From: Terriglobales bacterium
GTDB taxonomy: Bacteria; Acidobacteriota; Terriglobia; Terriglobales; Acidobacteriaceae
Assembly (NCBI GenBank): GCA_025936825.1
Contig: JAICSO010000002.1
Location: forward strand, 310,001-374,000
Length of the DNA stretch: 64,000 nt
Direction of reading: 5' to 3'
Below, in pieces: positions 45,857-52,454 of this stretch. The position numbers and the translations under genes were made by a program. The notes under the pieces were generated by a model. The model searched no databases. It was not told the DNA's origin and saw only the letters and a list, made by a program, of their open reading frames with translations. Numbering within the stretch: the stretch's first letter is position 1; every line of letters begins with the position of its first letter.

Positions 45857-47695
45857 TCACGAAGCCTTCGTCAGCTCTTCTTCCTTAAACTGGATGTTGT
45901 GCAACTCAGCATACAATCCATTCAATTTCATCAACTCTTCGTGTTTCCCGCGCTCCACAACCGCTCCATCTTTCACGACAAAAATCACATCCGCCCGCTG
46001 AATCGTCGAAAGCCGGTGCGCAATCACCACCACCGTTCGGCCTTCCATTAGCCGGTCCATCGCCTCAAACACCAGCTTTTCAGACGCCGAGTCGAGCCCC
46101 GATGTCGGCTCATCCAGAATCAGAATTGGCGTATTGCGAATGACAGCGCGCGCGATCGCAATCCGCTGCCGCTGACCTCCCGACAGAGTCATCCCGCGCT
46201 CGCCAAGCACCGTGTCATATCCTTCCGGCAGCTTTTCAATAAACTCGCTTGCATTCGCCAACTCCGCCGCGCGCACGATTTCCTGTCGCGAACATCCCGG
46301 GCGCCCGTACGCAATGTTCTGCCACACCGGCGCGCGAAACAGTATCGTCTCCTGCAGCACAAAACTCATTTGTTGCCGTAGCGACCGCTGCTGAAATTGC
46401 CGTACATCGCTCCCATCAATGGTGATGGCTCCCTCTTCAGGGTCGTAAAACCGCGGAATCAGGCTGATGATGCTGGTTTTTCCCGCCCCCGTCGGACCGA
46501 CAATCGCCGAAACCTGCCCCGCCTTCATCTCCAGGCTCACGTTCTTCAGCACCGGCGACCCTTCCGCATAAGAGAACGACACATTGTCAAACTCGATATC
46601 GCCTTTAAACCGCGGGGCCTTACGCGCCCGTGCAAGGTCGCGGACCTCAACATCGGTTTGGAGAATCTCCTGAATGCGTTCATAGCCGACCGCCGCCTTC
46701 GAGTACGTGTCGGTCATTTTCGAAATTTCCTGCATCGGCTTGTACATCTTGCCGAGATAGAGAATGAACACAACCAACTCGCCCGCGGAGAGCACGTTTC
46801 CCATCACCAGCCGCGAACCGAACCACAGCACCAACCCCGTGCCAATCGCTACCACGATATCGACCAGGGGCGTCAACTTCGCCTTCAGGCTGCGGGCGTG
46901 AAGCGAGATTTCGACCGCTTCCAGGCTTTCTTTTTCCAACCGGTGCACTTCGAAATCCTCGCGCGCGAACGCCTTCACCACGCGAATCGACGACAGAACT
47001 TCTTCAACAACCGAGGTGATCTCTCCTTCTTTCTTTCGCACTTGGCGCGAGGCCTTCTTGATCTTCCGCGTGTAGATGTACACCATCGCGAACAGCGCCG
47101 GCACCACCGACAACGCGATCAGCGTGAACTTCCAGTTCAGCCAGAACATCACCGCGATCATGCCAATCAAGGTCATCGCATTGATCAGCACGCCAAGCAG
47201 CCCGTTCATAATGAACGACTGGATCGAATCGATATCAGCCGTCACGCGGCTGATCAGGTCGCCGGTTCGCTTCTGATCGTGAAAGGCCAACGATAGCCGT
47301 TGGATGTGCGCGTAGATCGCCAGCCGAAGGTCGTAACTGACCCACTGCGCGACGCTGGTGGTCAGATACTTCTCGCCAAAAGTGCAGACCGCGTCGAGCA
47401 CGGCAATGCCCAGCACCGCGACGCAGGCAAATTCCAGCACGGCGATCTTGTCGGTCCCAACCAGGCGATGAATCAGGTTCATCGCCCACGCATGGCTTTG
47501 CCGCGATCGCAGAACATCATCGAGAACGATTTTGAGGGGCCACGGTTGCAGAAGATTTGCGGCTGTTTCGCCAGCAATCGCGATAAAGCCGAGCGTCAGC
47601 GCCGCCCAATGCGGCCGCAGAAGCGCTCCTATCGTCAGCCGTTTAGGGATCTTGCGCCGCGGGGGATTCAGAACGGATTTTGTTGCCGATGCCAT
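45857..47695 (-). CDS. ABC exporter, fused permease and ATPase (MsbA-type)
   Basis: A 612-residue half-transporter. Residues about 25-330 form six membrane helices of the type I exporter fold. The ATPase domain (about 350-600) has Walker A GPTGAGKTSIISLIP, Q-loop FVLQETILF, signature TLSGGQRQRIAIARAV, Walker B ILILDEPTSGLDSASE and switch VIAHRLSTI. It works as a homodimer exporting lipids, drugs or peptides; the substrate cannot be told. It stands apart from its neighbours by orientation or spacing. Confidence 0.92.
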   Translation of the reverse strand: MASATKSVLNPPRRKIPKRLTIGALLRPHWAALTLGFIAIAGETAANLLQPWPLKIVLDDVLRSRQSHAWAMNLIHRLVGTDKIAVLEFACVAVLGIAVLDAVCTFGEKYLTTSVAQWVSYDLRLAIYAHIQRLSLAFHDQKRTGDLISRVTADIDSIQSFIMNGLLGVLINAMTLIGMIAVMFWLNWKFTLIALSVVPALFAMVYIYTRKIKKASRQVRKKEGEITSVVEEVLSSIRVVKAFAREDFEVHRLEKESLEAVEISLHARSLKAKLTPLVDIVVAIGTGLVLWFGSRLVMGNVLSAGELVVFILYLGKMYKPMQEISKMTDTYSKAAVGYERIQEILQTDVEVRDLARARKAPRFKGDIEFDNVSFSYAEGSPVLKNVSLEMKAGQVSAIVGPTGAGKTSIISLIPRFYDPEEGAITIDGSDVRQFQQRSLRQQMSFVLQETILFRAPVWQNIAYGRPGCSRQEIVRAAELANASEFIEKLPEGYDTVLGERGMTLSGGQRQRIAIARAVIRNTPILILDEPTSGLDSASEKLVFEAMDRLMEGRTVVVIAHRLSTIQRADVIFVVKDGAVVERGKHEELMKLNGLYAELHNIQFKEEELTKAS

Positions 47696-47773
47696 GGCCA
47701 GTCAGAGATGGATGGCAGAGCCGCTGGATGGAGTTGCCAGAGGAAGCGTTCGGAAGGTCTGTAGAGCAGAAAT

Positions 47774-48400
47774 CTATTTCTTTAAGATCGGGTTATATCC
47801 ATCTGCCACCAGTTTGGCGCGCGTGGCCTCAGCATCCTTGATGTCGGCAAATGGACCGACCTGCACACGGAATAGCTTGTCCGCCCCTGGAGATGCGACG
47901 AACGCTTGGTATTGATGTCCCTTCAGCGCTTCCACCAGCGCGTCGGCATCTTCCTGCTTGCTGACGGCGGCCACCTGCACTGTATAACCCAGCCCCGGCG
48001 GAGTTCCTTGCGCGGTCCCGCCGGTCTGGCCAGCCTGCTGCTGCGCATTCGGATCCGGTGTGGTCGCGGGGGACGTTTGCGCCGACGGATTCGCTCCTGA
48101 GCTTCCATTGTCCGCAGGAGCGGAAGTCGCCGCTGCCGGCGTTTGTGCCTGCGGTGCCGGGGCCTGCGTCGTCTGGTTGTTCGCTGCAGATGGCCGCGCG
48201 CCGTTCGGCGTAGCCAGCAACTCCGGTGCGGAGCGCACCGAATTCTTGCCCATGGTGAATCCCATGCCGAAGAATAAGGCGCAGAGCAGCACTAGCCCGA
48301 AGAACAGTACCAGCATCTTGCCTGTTCCCAGGGTTATCTCGGTATCGGTTTCCTGCTGCATTTGCGGCGCGCTCACTGGGGTCATAGGCATTCCAGACAT
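47774..48400 (-). CDS. SPOR-domain membrane protein
   Basis: A 208-residue protein with a short cytoplasmic N-terminus, one helix (KMLVLFFGLVLLCALFFGMG, residues about 29-48), a Pro/Ala/Gln/Thr-rich linker of about 80 residues, and a C-terminal SPOR domain (GYTVQVAAVSKQEDADALVE; FRVQVGPFADIKDAEATRAK). SPOR domains bind denuded peptidoglycan at division sites. The start at 48400 (MSGMPMTP) is chosen; the upstream frame to 48439 is less likely. It may act in cell division or envelope remodelling. Confidence 0.82.
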   Translation of the reverse strand: MSGMPMTPVSAPQMQQETDTEITLGTGKMLVLFFGLVLLCALFFGMGFTMGKNSVRSAPELLATPNGARPSAANNQTTQAPAPQAQTPAAATSAPADNGSSGANPSAQTSPATTPDPNAQQQAGQTGGTAQGTPPGLGYTVQVAAVSKQEDADALVEALKGHQYQAFVASPGADKLFRVQVGPFADIKDAEATRAKLVADGYNPILKK

Positions 48401-48497
48401 TGAGGGGTTTGCAATGCATCGCTGCGGGTTTCGAATCATTCAATGACCCGATGATTCAATTTCCCGCTCAGTACCAAATCCCCCAACTCTTCCAACC

Positions 48498-49280
48498 CTA
48501 TTTTGCGACCGGAGTCTCGCCTTTCGCTAGTAACTTCTGGAGTCCGGCGAAGAGGTCCACAGGTACAGGGAAAATCACGGTCGTATTCTTTTCCACGCCG
48601 ATTTCGGTCAAGGTCTGAAGGTAACGTAACTGCACGCTGACCGGTTCGGTCGCCAGCAGGTGGGCCGCATCCACCAAGCGCTGGGCGGCCGCAAACTCGC
48701 CCTCCGAATGAATGATCTTCGACCGCTTCTCGCGTTCTGCCTCCGCCTGCTTGGCCATCGCGCGGACCATCGTCTCGTTCAGATCGACCTGCTTGACCTC
48801 GACGTTCACAACCTTCACGCCCCAAGGTGCAGTGTGCTGGTCAAGAATCGTCTGGAGCCGCGTATTGATCTTCTCGCGATGCGCCAGCAGTTCGTCCAGA
48901 TCAAGTTCACCCAGCACCGACCGCAACGTCGTCTGCGCAAATTGCGACGTCTGGTAGATGTAGTTCGAAACCTCGACCACCGCCTTGTTCGGATCAATCA
49001 CACGCAAAAAAATGACGGCGTTCACCTTCAGCGTGACATTATCTCTAGTGATAATGTCCTGCGCCGGAACTTCGAGCGCCTCCTGCCGCAGCGACACGCG
49101 CACGATGCGATCCACCGGCGCGAACACCAGAATCACTCCTGGCCCTTTTGCGGATGCCAGCAAATGCCCCAGGCGGAAGATTACGCCCCGCTCATACTCG
49201 GCCAGAATCTTGATCGAACTGAGCAGGTAAATAACGATGATGACGATTACAACCGTTCCGAATCCGAAACCAAATTCCAT
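48498..49280 (-). CDS. Slipin/stomatin-like SPFH protein
   Basis: A 260-residue membrane-associated protein with one N-terminal helix (FGTVVIVIIVIYLLSSIKIL) and an SPFH/band 7 domain (YERGVIFRLGHLLASAKGPG; VPAQDIITRDNVTLKVNAVI; QTTLRSVLGELDLDELLAHR). A helical C-terminal region follows. Slipins form oligomeric scaffolds and are usually encoded beside NfeD proteases, as here: the NfeD-type gene lies upstream on the same strand, separated by about 320 bp of repeats. Confidence 0.92.
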   Translation of the reverse strand: MEFGFGFGTVVIVIIVIYLLSSIKILAEYERGVIFRLGHLLASAKGPGVILVFAPVDRIVRVSLRQEALEVPAQDIITRDNVTLKVNAVIFLRVIDPNKAVVEVSNYIYQTSQFAQTTLRSVLGELDLDELLAHREKINTRLQTILDQHTAPWGVKVVNVEVKQVDLNETMVRAMAKQAEAEREKRSKIIHSEGEFAAAQRLVDAAHLLATEPVSVQLRYLQTLTEIGVEKNTTVIFPVPVDLFAGLQKLLAKGETPVAK

Positions 49281-49597
49281 GAAATCTCCCCTTTCTAATT
49301 GCGAGGTGATTGTACTGCAACCGCCAAAGGCCCCACCAAAAAACCCAAATCCTCACCACAGAGAACACAGAGTCACGCAGAGGAAAAACGCAGAGGAGAA
49401 GCCTAACAAGCACTGCACCACCAACAGCTAGAAGAGAAAATCAGTCGTAGAGCACCTGCAATTACAATCAAGCTGCTTACCTCTGTGGCGTTCCTCTGTG
49501 TGCCGGAGCCTGCCCTGAGCGACTGAGCGCAGCGAAGAAGTCGAATGGGTGTTCTCTGTGGTAAGGTTCTCGGTTTTGCTTCGCTGGGTCTTCGCAA
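49281..49597. repeat. Repeat-filled spacer between nfeD-type and slipin genes
   Basis: Contains CACAGAGAACACAGAGTCACG (near 49359) and AACGCAGAGGAG, direct repeats of the CACAGAGG family, then the 84-bp compound element at 49480-49563. Both arms could also pair across the spacer. No gene supported. Confidence 0.7.
49480..49563 (+). repeat. 84-bp compound repeat, copy A
   Basis: Outer ends CCTCTGTGGCGTTCCTCTGTG and TGTTCTCTGTGGTAA belong to the CACAGAGG family. The centre (GGAGCCTGCCCTGAGCGACT ... GAAGTCGAATGGG) is a second motif. The inverted copy at 58231-58315 differs at only about four positions. Confidence 0.85.
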
Positions 49598-50920
49598 TTA
49601 CACCGAAGTCTTCTCTTGAATCCCAGCTTGCGCCGGCGTCACCTCTAACTGCAGTCCATCCACTTTCCTGACCACGACACTCTGTCCGATTGCCACTTCG
49701 CTGGTCGCAGTCGCATCCCAGAGTTCGCCGTGCACAAACACTTTCCCGGAAGGCGCCAGCGCAGTCTGTGCCGTTCCAGTCTCGCCCACCAGGCCTTCGA
49801 TTCCCGTGACAACTTTGTTTCGTCTCGCGCGGAGCGCAATCGTCATCAGAAATACGGTGATAATTCCCATTGGCACACTCACCGCCAGTGCCGTCCACAG
49901 CTTCACTCGCAGTTCAGGGATCGGCGAATCCACCAGCAGCAATCCGCCCAGCACCAGCGTGGCGATCCCGCCGATCGCCATGACTCCATGCGTAGCGAAC
50001 TTCGCCTCCAGCGCAAACAGGATGAACGATGAGAAGATCAGCACCACCGCAAAAAACCGGATCGGCAGCAAGTGCAGCGCGAAAATCGCTAACAGGATAA
50101 AGACGATCCCCACCGTCCCCGGCCAAACCGCTCCCGGATGATTGAACTCCGTGTAGAGCGCGAGCGCACCAATCGCCAGCAGGATGAACGCGATGTCGGG
50201 CTCCATCAGGAACGACAGGATCTGCTGCTTCAGCGTCGGCTCAAGCGTCACTTCCTTCTGTCCAACCAGATTCAGCGTAACCGTCTTCCCATCAAACCGC
50301 TTGATCGGATGCGCCGAAATCTGCTTGAACAAGTCCTGCTCGTCTGTCGCAACATAATCGATCAACTTCTGCGACAGCGCCTCACTCTCGGTGAACGACT
50401 TCGATTGCCGCACCGCGCTCTCGGCAACATCCACGTTGTGCCCGCGCTTTCCCGCAATCGATCGCAGCATCGCGGCCGCGTCGTTCAACACCTTGTCTCC
50501 CATCGGCCCTTTAATCTCGCCGCCAAACGGCCCAACCGGATGCGCCGCTCCAGTGTGCGTTCCGGGGGCCATTGCCGCGATATCTGCGCTTTCCAGGATG
50601 AAGAATCCCGCCGACGCCGCCCGGCTTCCGCTCGGCGTCACATAAATAATGACCGGCACTGGCGAGGCAATAACCTTCTGCATGATCTCGTTCATCGACC
50701 CCATCACTCCACCTGGTGTGTCGAGTTCGATGAGAACGGCGTCGGCTTTTTGCGTGGCCGCTTGGTCGAGCGCCCGCTCGATTCGCTCGGCAGTTGCCGC
50801 CTGAATGGTGTCGTCGACAACGATCTTTAGCACTTCAGCGCGCAAGGGAAGGGCATTGGCCGCGACGAACAGGGAAGTTAGAAGGCCAATGAGAAGAAGG
50901 TTCCGCACTCGCATAGTCAC
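49598..50920 (-). CDS. NfeD-family membrane serine protease (ClpP-class)
   Basis: A 440-residue protein: signal peptide (about 1-28), a periplasmic ClpP-fold protease domain (VLIELDTPGGVMGSMNEIMQ; TPSGSRAASAGFFILESADI, with the putative catalytic Ser in the RAASAG loop and Lys further on), four membrane helices (about 235-345), and a C-terminal OB-fold NfeD domain (GLVGETGTAQTALAPSGKVF). Long NfeD proteins cleave slipin/stomatin partners in archaea (known for the family), and a slipin gene follows here. Confidence 0.9.
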   Translation of the reverse strand: MTMRVRNLLLIGLLTSLFVAANALPLRAEVLKIVVDDTIQAATAERIERALDQAATQKADAVLIELDTPGGVMGSMNEIMQKVIASPVPVIIYVTPSGSRAASAGFFILESADIAAMAPGTHTGAAHPVGPFGGEIKGPMGDKVLNDAAAMLRSIAGKRGHNVDVAESAVRQSKSFTESEALSQKLIDYVATDEQDLFKQISAHPIKRFDGKTVTLNLVGQKEVTLEPTLKQQILSFLMEPDIAFILLAIGALALYTEFNHPGAVWPGTVGIVFILLAIFALHLLPIRFFAVVLIFSSFILFALEAKFATHGVMAIGGIATLVLGGLLLVDSPIPELRVKLWTALAVSVPMGIITVFLMTIALRARRNKVVTGIEGLVGETGTAQTALAPSGKVFVHGELWDATATSEVAIGQSVVVRKVDGLQLEVTPAQAGIQEKTSV

Positions 50921-51179
50921 ACTCCTGGAACGGAGCTGCTGCCTTTATTGTCGCGCAAATTGGACATGTCGGTCGGATTTCTTGTGTGGGTCCCGTGTGG
51001 GTCGGACATTCTTGTCCGAGGGCTTCGTGCCTGTGGCGCGGGCCTGCCCTGAGCGACCTCGAAAGCACTCTTGCCGCGCGATTCCCGTTCGTGTAGCGCT
51101 GGGGCCGTCGCCCCCGGCTCTTGCATTTGCCACGGGAGGGCACGACTTCAGTCGCGCCGCATGAGCACCAACTTAGAGG

Positions 51180-51217
51180 GTAGGCATGATGTTTCGCTTG
51201 CGAAACATCATGCCTAC
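51180..51217. repeat. Perfect 18-bp-stem hairpin
   Basis: GTAGGCATGATGTTTCGC (51180-51197) and GCGAAACATCATGCCTAC (51200-51217) are exact complements around a TT loop. The core TTCGC-TT-GCGAA is shared with hairpins at 36319, 52011 and 54963. Confidence 0.95.
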
Positions 51218-51240
51218 GTAAAGATCTGCGGCGGTCAAAC

Positions 51241-51275
51241 GTGCAGCCCTGTTCGCGTTGCGAACAGGGCTGCAC
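51241..51275. repeat. Perfect 16-bp-stem hairpin
   Basis: GTGCAGCCCTGTTCGC (51241-51256) and GCGAACAGGGCTGCAC (51260-51275) pair exactly around GTT. It lies 24 bp after the previous hairpin and is unrelated to it except for the TTCGC...GCGAA tip. Confidence 0.95.
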
Positions 51276-51298
51276 ATAACTCAAGCAAATGCCTTAAC

Positions 51299-51319
51299 GG
51301 CACGGCTGAACGCCGTGCC
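51299..51319. repeat. GGCACGGC hairpin
   Basis: GGCACGGC / GCCGTGCC with loop TGAAC, followed by CTCCC. Related hairpins: GGGCACGGCTTCAGCTGTGCC near 51946-51966 and GGCACGGCTGGAAGCCGTGCC at 55019-55039, followed by CTCGCG. Confidence 0.85.
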
Positions 51320-51349
51320 CTCCCAAACAACTCCCGTTCAAACGCGACC

Positions 51350-51739
51350 TCACAGCGGCTTCCCAATTTCCCAATGATGTCCATAGGGATCGACCACGCG
51401 TCCCACGCGCCAGCCGTACTCTTTGTCTTCGACGGGAAGGATTTCTTTCGCGCCCGCGGCAATGGCCGTCTGAAACGCCGCGTCCGGATTCTCGACCACC
51501 AGCACCATGCGAGTGGTTGATCCGCCCATCGACTCCGGGCTGAAGTTAAGGTTCTCGGGAGACTCATCTGCGACCCAGAACTCGGATTCGCCCACGCCCA
51601 ATTGTGCGACGACGTTTCCATCGGGGCTTTCGATGAGGAATAACTCTTTCGCTCCAAACGCGGTTTTGTAGAATTCGACCGCCTGTTTGCCTCGCCTCAC
51701 CGACAGCATGGGCGCAAGCTTGGGTGCTGCGTTGGTCAT
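51350..51739 (-). CDS. VOC-family protein (PhnB-like)
   Basis: A 129-residue vicinal oxygen chelate protein. VRRGKQAVEFYKTAFGAKEL is the first helix and strand, ESEFWVADESPENLNFSPES the middle hairpin, and VGRVVDPYGHHWEIGKPL the C-terminal strand with His and Glu typical of PhnB-like members. The metal site is incomplete in the first half, so it may bind rather than catalyse. SD-like GGGAGATTCC precedes the ATG. Function unknown. Confidence 0.82.
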   Translation of the reverse strand: MTNAAPKLAPMLSVRRGKQAVEFYKTAFGAKELFLIESPDGNVVAQLGVGESEFWVADESPENLNFSPESMGGSTTRMVLVVENPDAAFQTAIAAGAKEILPVEDKEYGWRVGRVVDPYGHHWEIGKPL

Positions 51740-52141
51740 AAGGAATCTCCCGCTGGATGTGATTGTGCCAGTGTAGCTCGCACAACCCGCATTTCACCGC
51801 AGAGATCGCAGAGTACGCGGAGAAAACTTGAGAGCAGGCTGCTTCTCTGCGATCTCAGCGTTCGCTGCGATTCAAGCTCGTCACAGAAGGCGTCGTTTTG
51901 GCGGATGTTTGCGCACAGGTGGGACACTGCGCAGGTTTGTATCAGGGCACGGCTTCAGCTGTGCCGTACGGCGCACCCTTTTCCCTGTTATTCCGAGCGA
52001 AGGGCCATGATTCGCTTGCGAATCATGGCGCGAATCGAGGGGCTAACCCAAAGACGAAAAATCTCGGCGGCATTTCCCCGTTCGGGAGGTAAGCTGACTT
52101 CGGTCATCACTTTTTTCGCATCCCTGCATCGATTGTTTGAA
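51740..52141. repeat. Intergenic repeats upstream of the sulfite reductase leader
   Basis: Contains a CACAGAGG-type relative (CACCGCAGAGATCGCAGAG, 51795-51813), a GCACGGCTTCAGCTGTGCC hairpin (near 51948), and a hairpin element with TTATTCCGA at one end (51987 on) whose stem GCCATGATTCGC/GCGAATCATGGC spans 52004-52029. No gene supported. Confidence 0.65.
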
Positions 52142-52170
52142 TTGCAACATCCAATCGGGCAAGCGATACT
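52142..52170 (+). promoter_or_regulatory. Candidate promoter of the Cys leader/sulfite reductase transcript
   Basis: TTGCAA (52142-52147) and GATACT (52165-52170) are separated by 17 bp and resemble -35 and -10 hexamers. Transcription would start within a few bases of the leader ORF ATG at 52174, giving an almost leaderless message. No Shine-Dalgarno sequence precedes that ATG, which agrees. Confidence 0.5.
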
Positions 52171-52173
52171 AAT

Positions 52174-52257
52174 ATGGCAATGCTCAAGACCTGTACCCAG
52201 AAGCTGATGGCGTGTTGTTGTTGCGCCTGTTGTGTGCCTTCTGGGGATGGTGAATGA
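52174..52257 (+). CDS. Cysteine-rich leader peptide upstream of sulfite reductase
   Basis: A 27-codon ORF. After MAMLKTCTQKLMA come CCCCACC (residues 14-20, codons 52213-52233), then VPSGDGE and a TGA at 52255-52257. Seven of 27 residues are Cys, six in a run of seven, which is far from chance composition. It lies just upstream of a rho-independent terminator and then of a siroheme reductase gene of sulfur assimilation. Polycysteine leader ORFs acting as cysteine-responsive attenuators are known in mycobacteria; here the role is inferred from content and layout. The stop codon lies within a sequence able to form an alternative hairpin. An ATG two codons downstream (52180) is an alternative start. 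Confidence 0.7.
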   Translation: MAMLKTCTQKLMACCCCACCVPSGDGE

Positions 52258-52299
52258 GCTAAATCGCACTAATATCAAGAGTTAAGCTCATCGCCCACC
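52249..52299 (+). promoter_or_regulatory. Putative antiterminator hairpin of the Cys attenuator
   Basis: ATGAGCT (52254-52260, containing the leader stop codon) pairs perfectly with AGCTCAT (52285-52291), and GGTG (52249-52252) can pair with CACC (52296-52299). The latter bases also form the left arm of the terminator, so the two structures compete. A ribosome stalled at the Cys codons leaves this pairing free; one reaching the stop codon covers it. Confidence 0.55.
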
Positions 52300-52331
52300 G
52301 CCAGAAGCTGGCCGGTGGGTTTTGTGTTTTT
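52294..52331 (+). terminator. Intrinsic terminator between leader peptide and sulfite reductase gene
   Basis: CCCACCGCCAG (52294-52304), loop AAG, CTGGCCGGTGGG (52308-52319) with one bulged C, followed by TTTTGTGTTTTT. It sits 124 bp before the reductase start and 36 bp after the leader stop, the position expected of an attenuator. Confidence 0.8.
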
Positions 52332-52454
52332 GGGAGCGACGAGCAATGAGCAGTGAGCTGTGAGCCAGCAAAACCGAGGTTGCTCACAGGTCATCGCTCG
52401 CCGCTCACAGCTAAGGCCAAACGACCAAGGACGAACGACGAATAGCCGAATTTT

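Larger units (their letters stand above)
50921..51349. repeat. Hairpin-rich intergenic region
   Basis: Holds a copy of the 25-bp repeat (50995-51019), GGCCTGCCCTGAGCGACCTC (51041-51060) related to the centre of the compound element, and three perfect hairpins (51180-51217, 51241-51275, 51299-51319). No gene supported. Confidence 0.75.

Noticed and set aside
52294-52331. Riboswitch upstream of the sulfite reductase gene
   Set aside because: No SAM-, cobalamin- or other riboswitch core was recognised; the Cys-rich ORF and two competing hairpins explain the region better.
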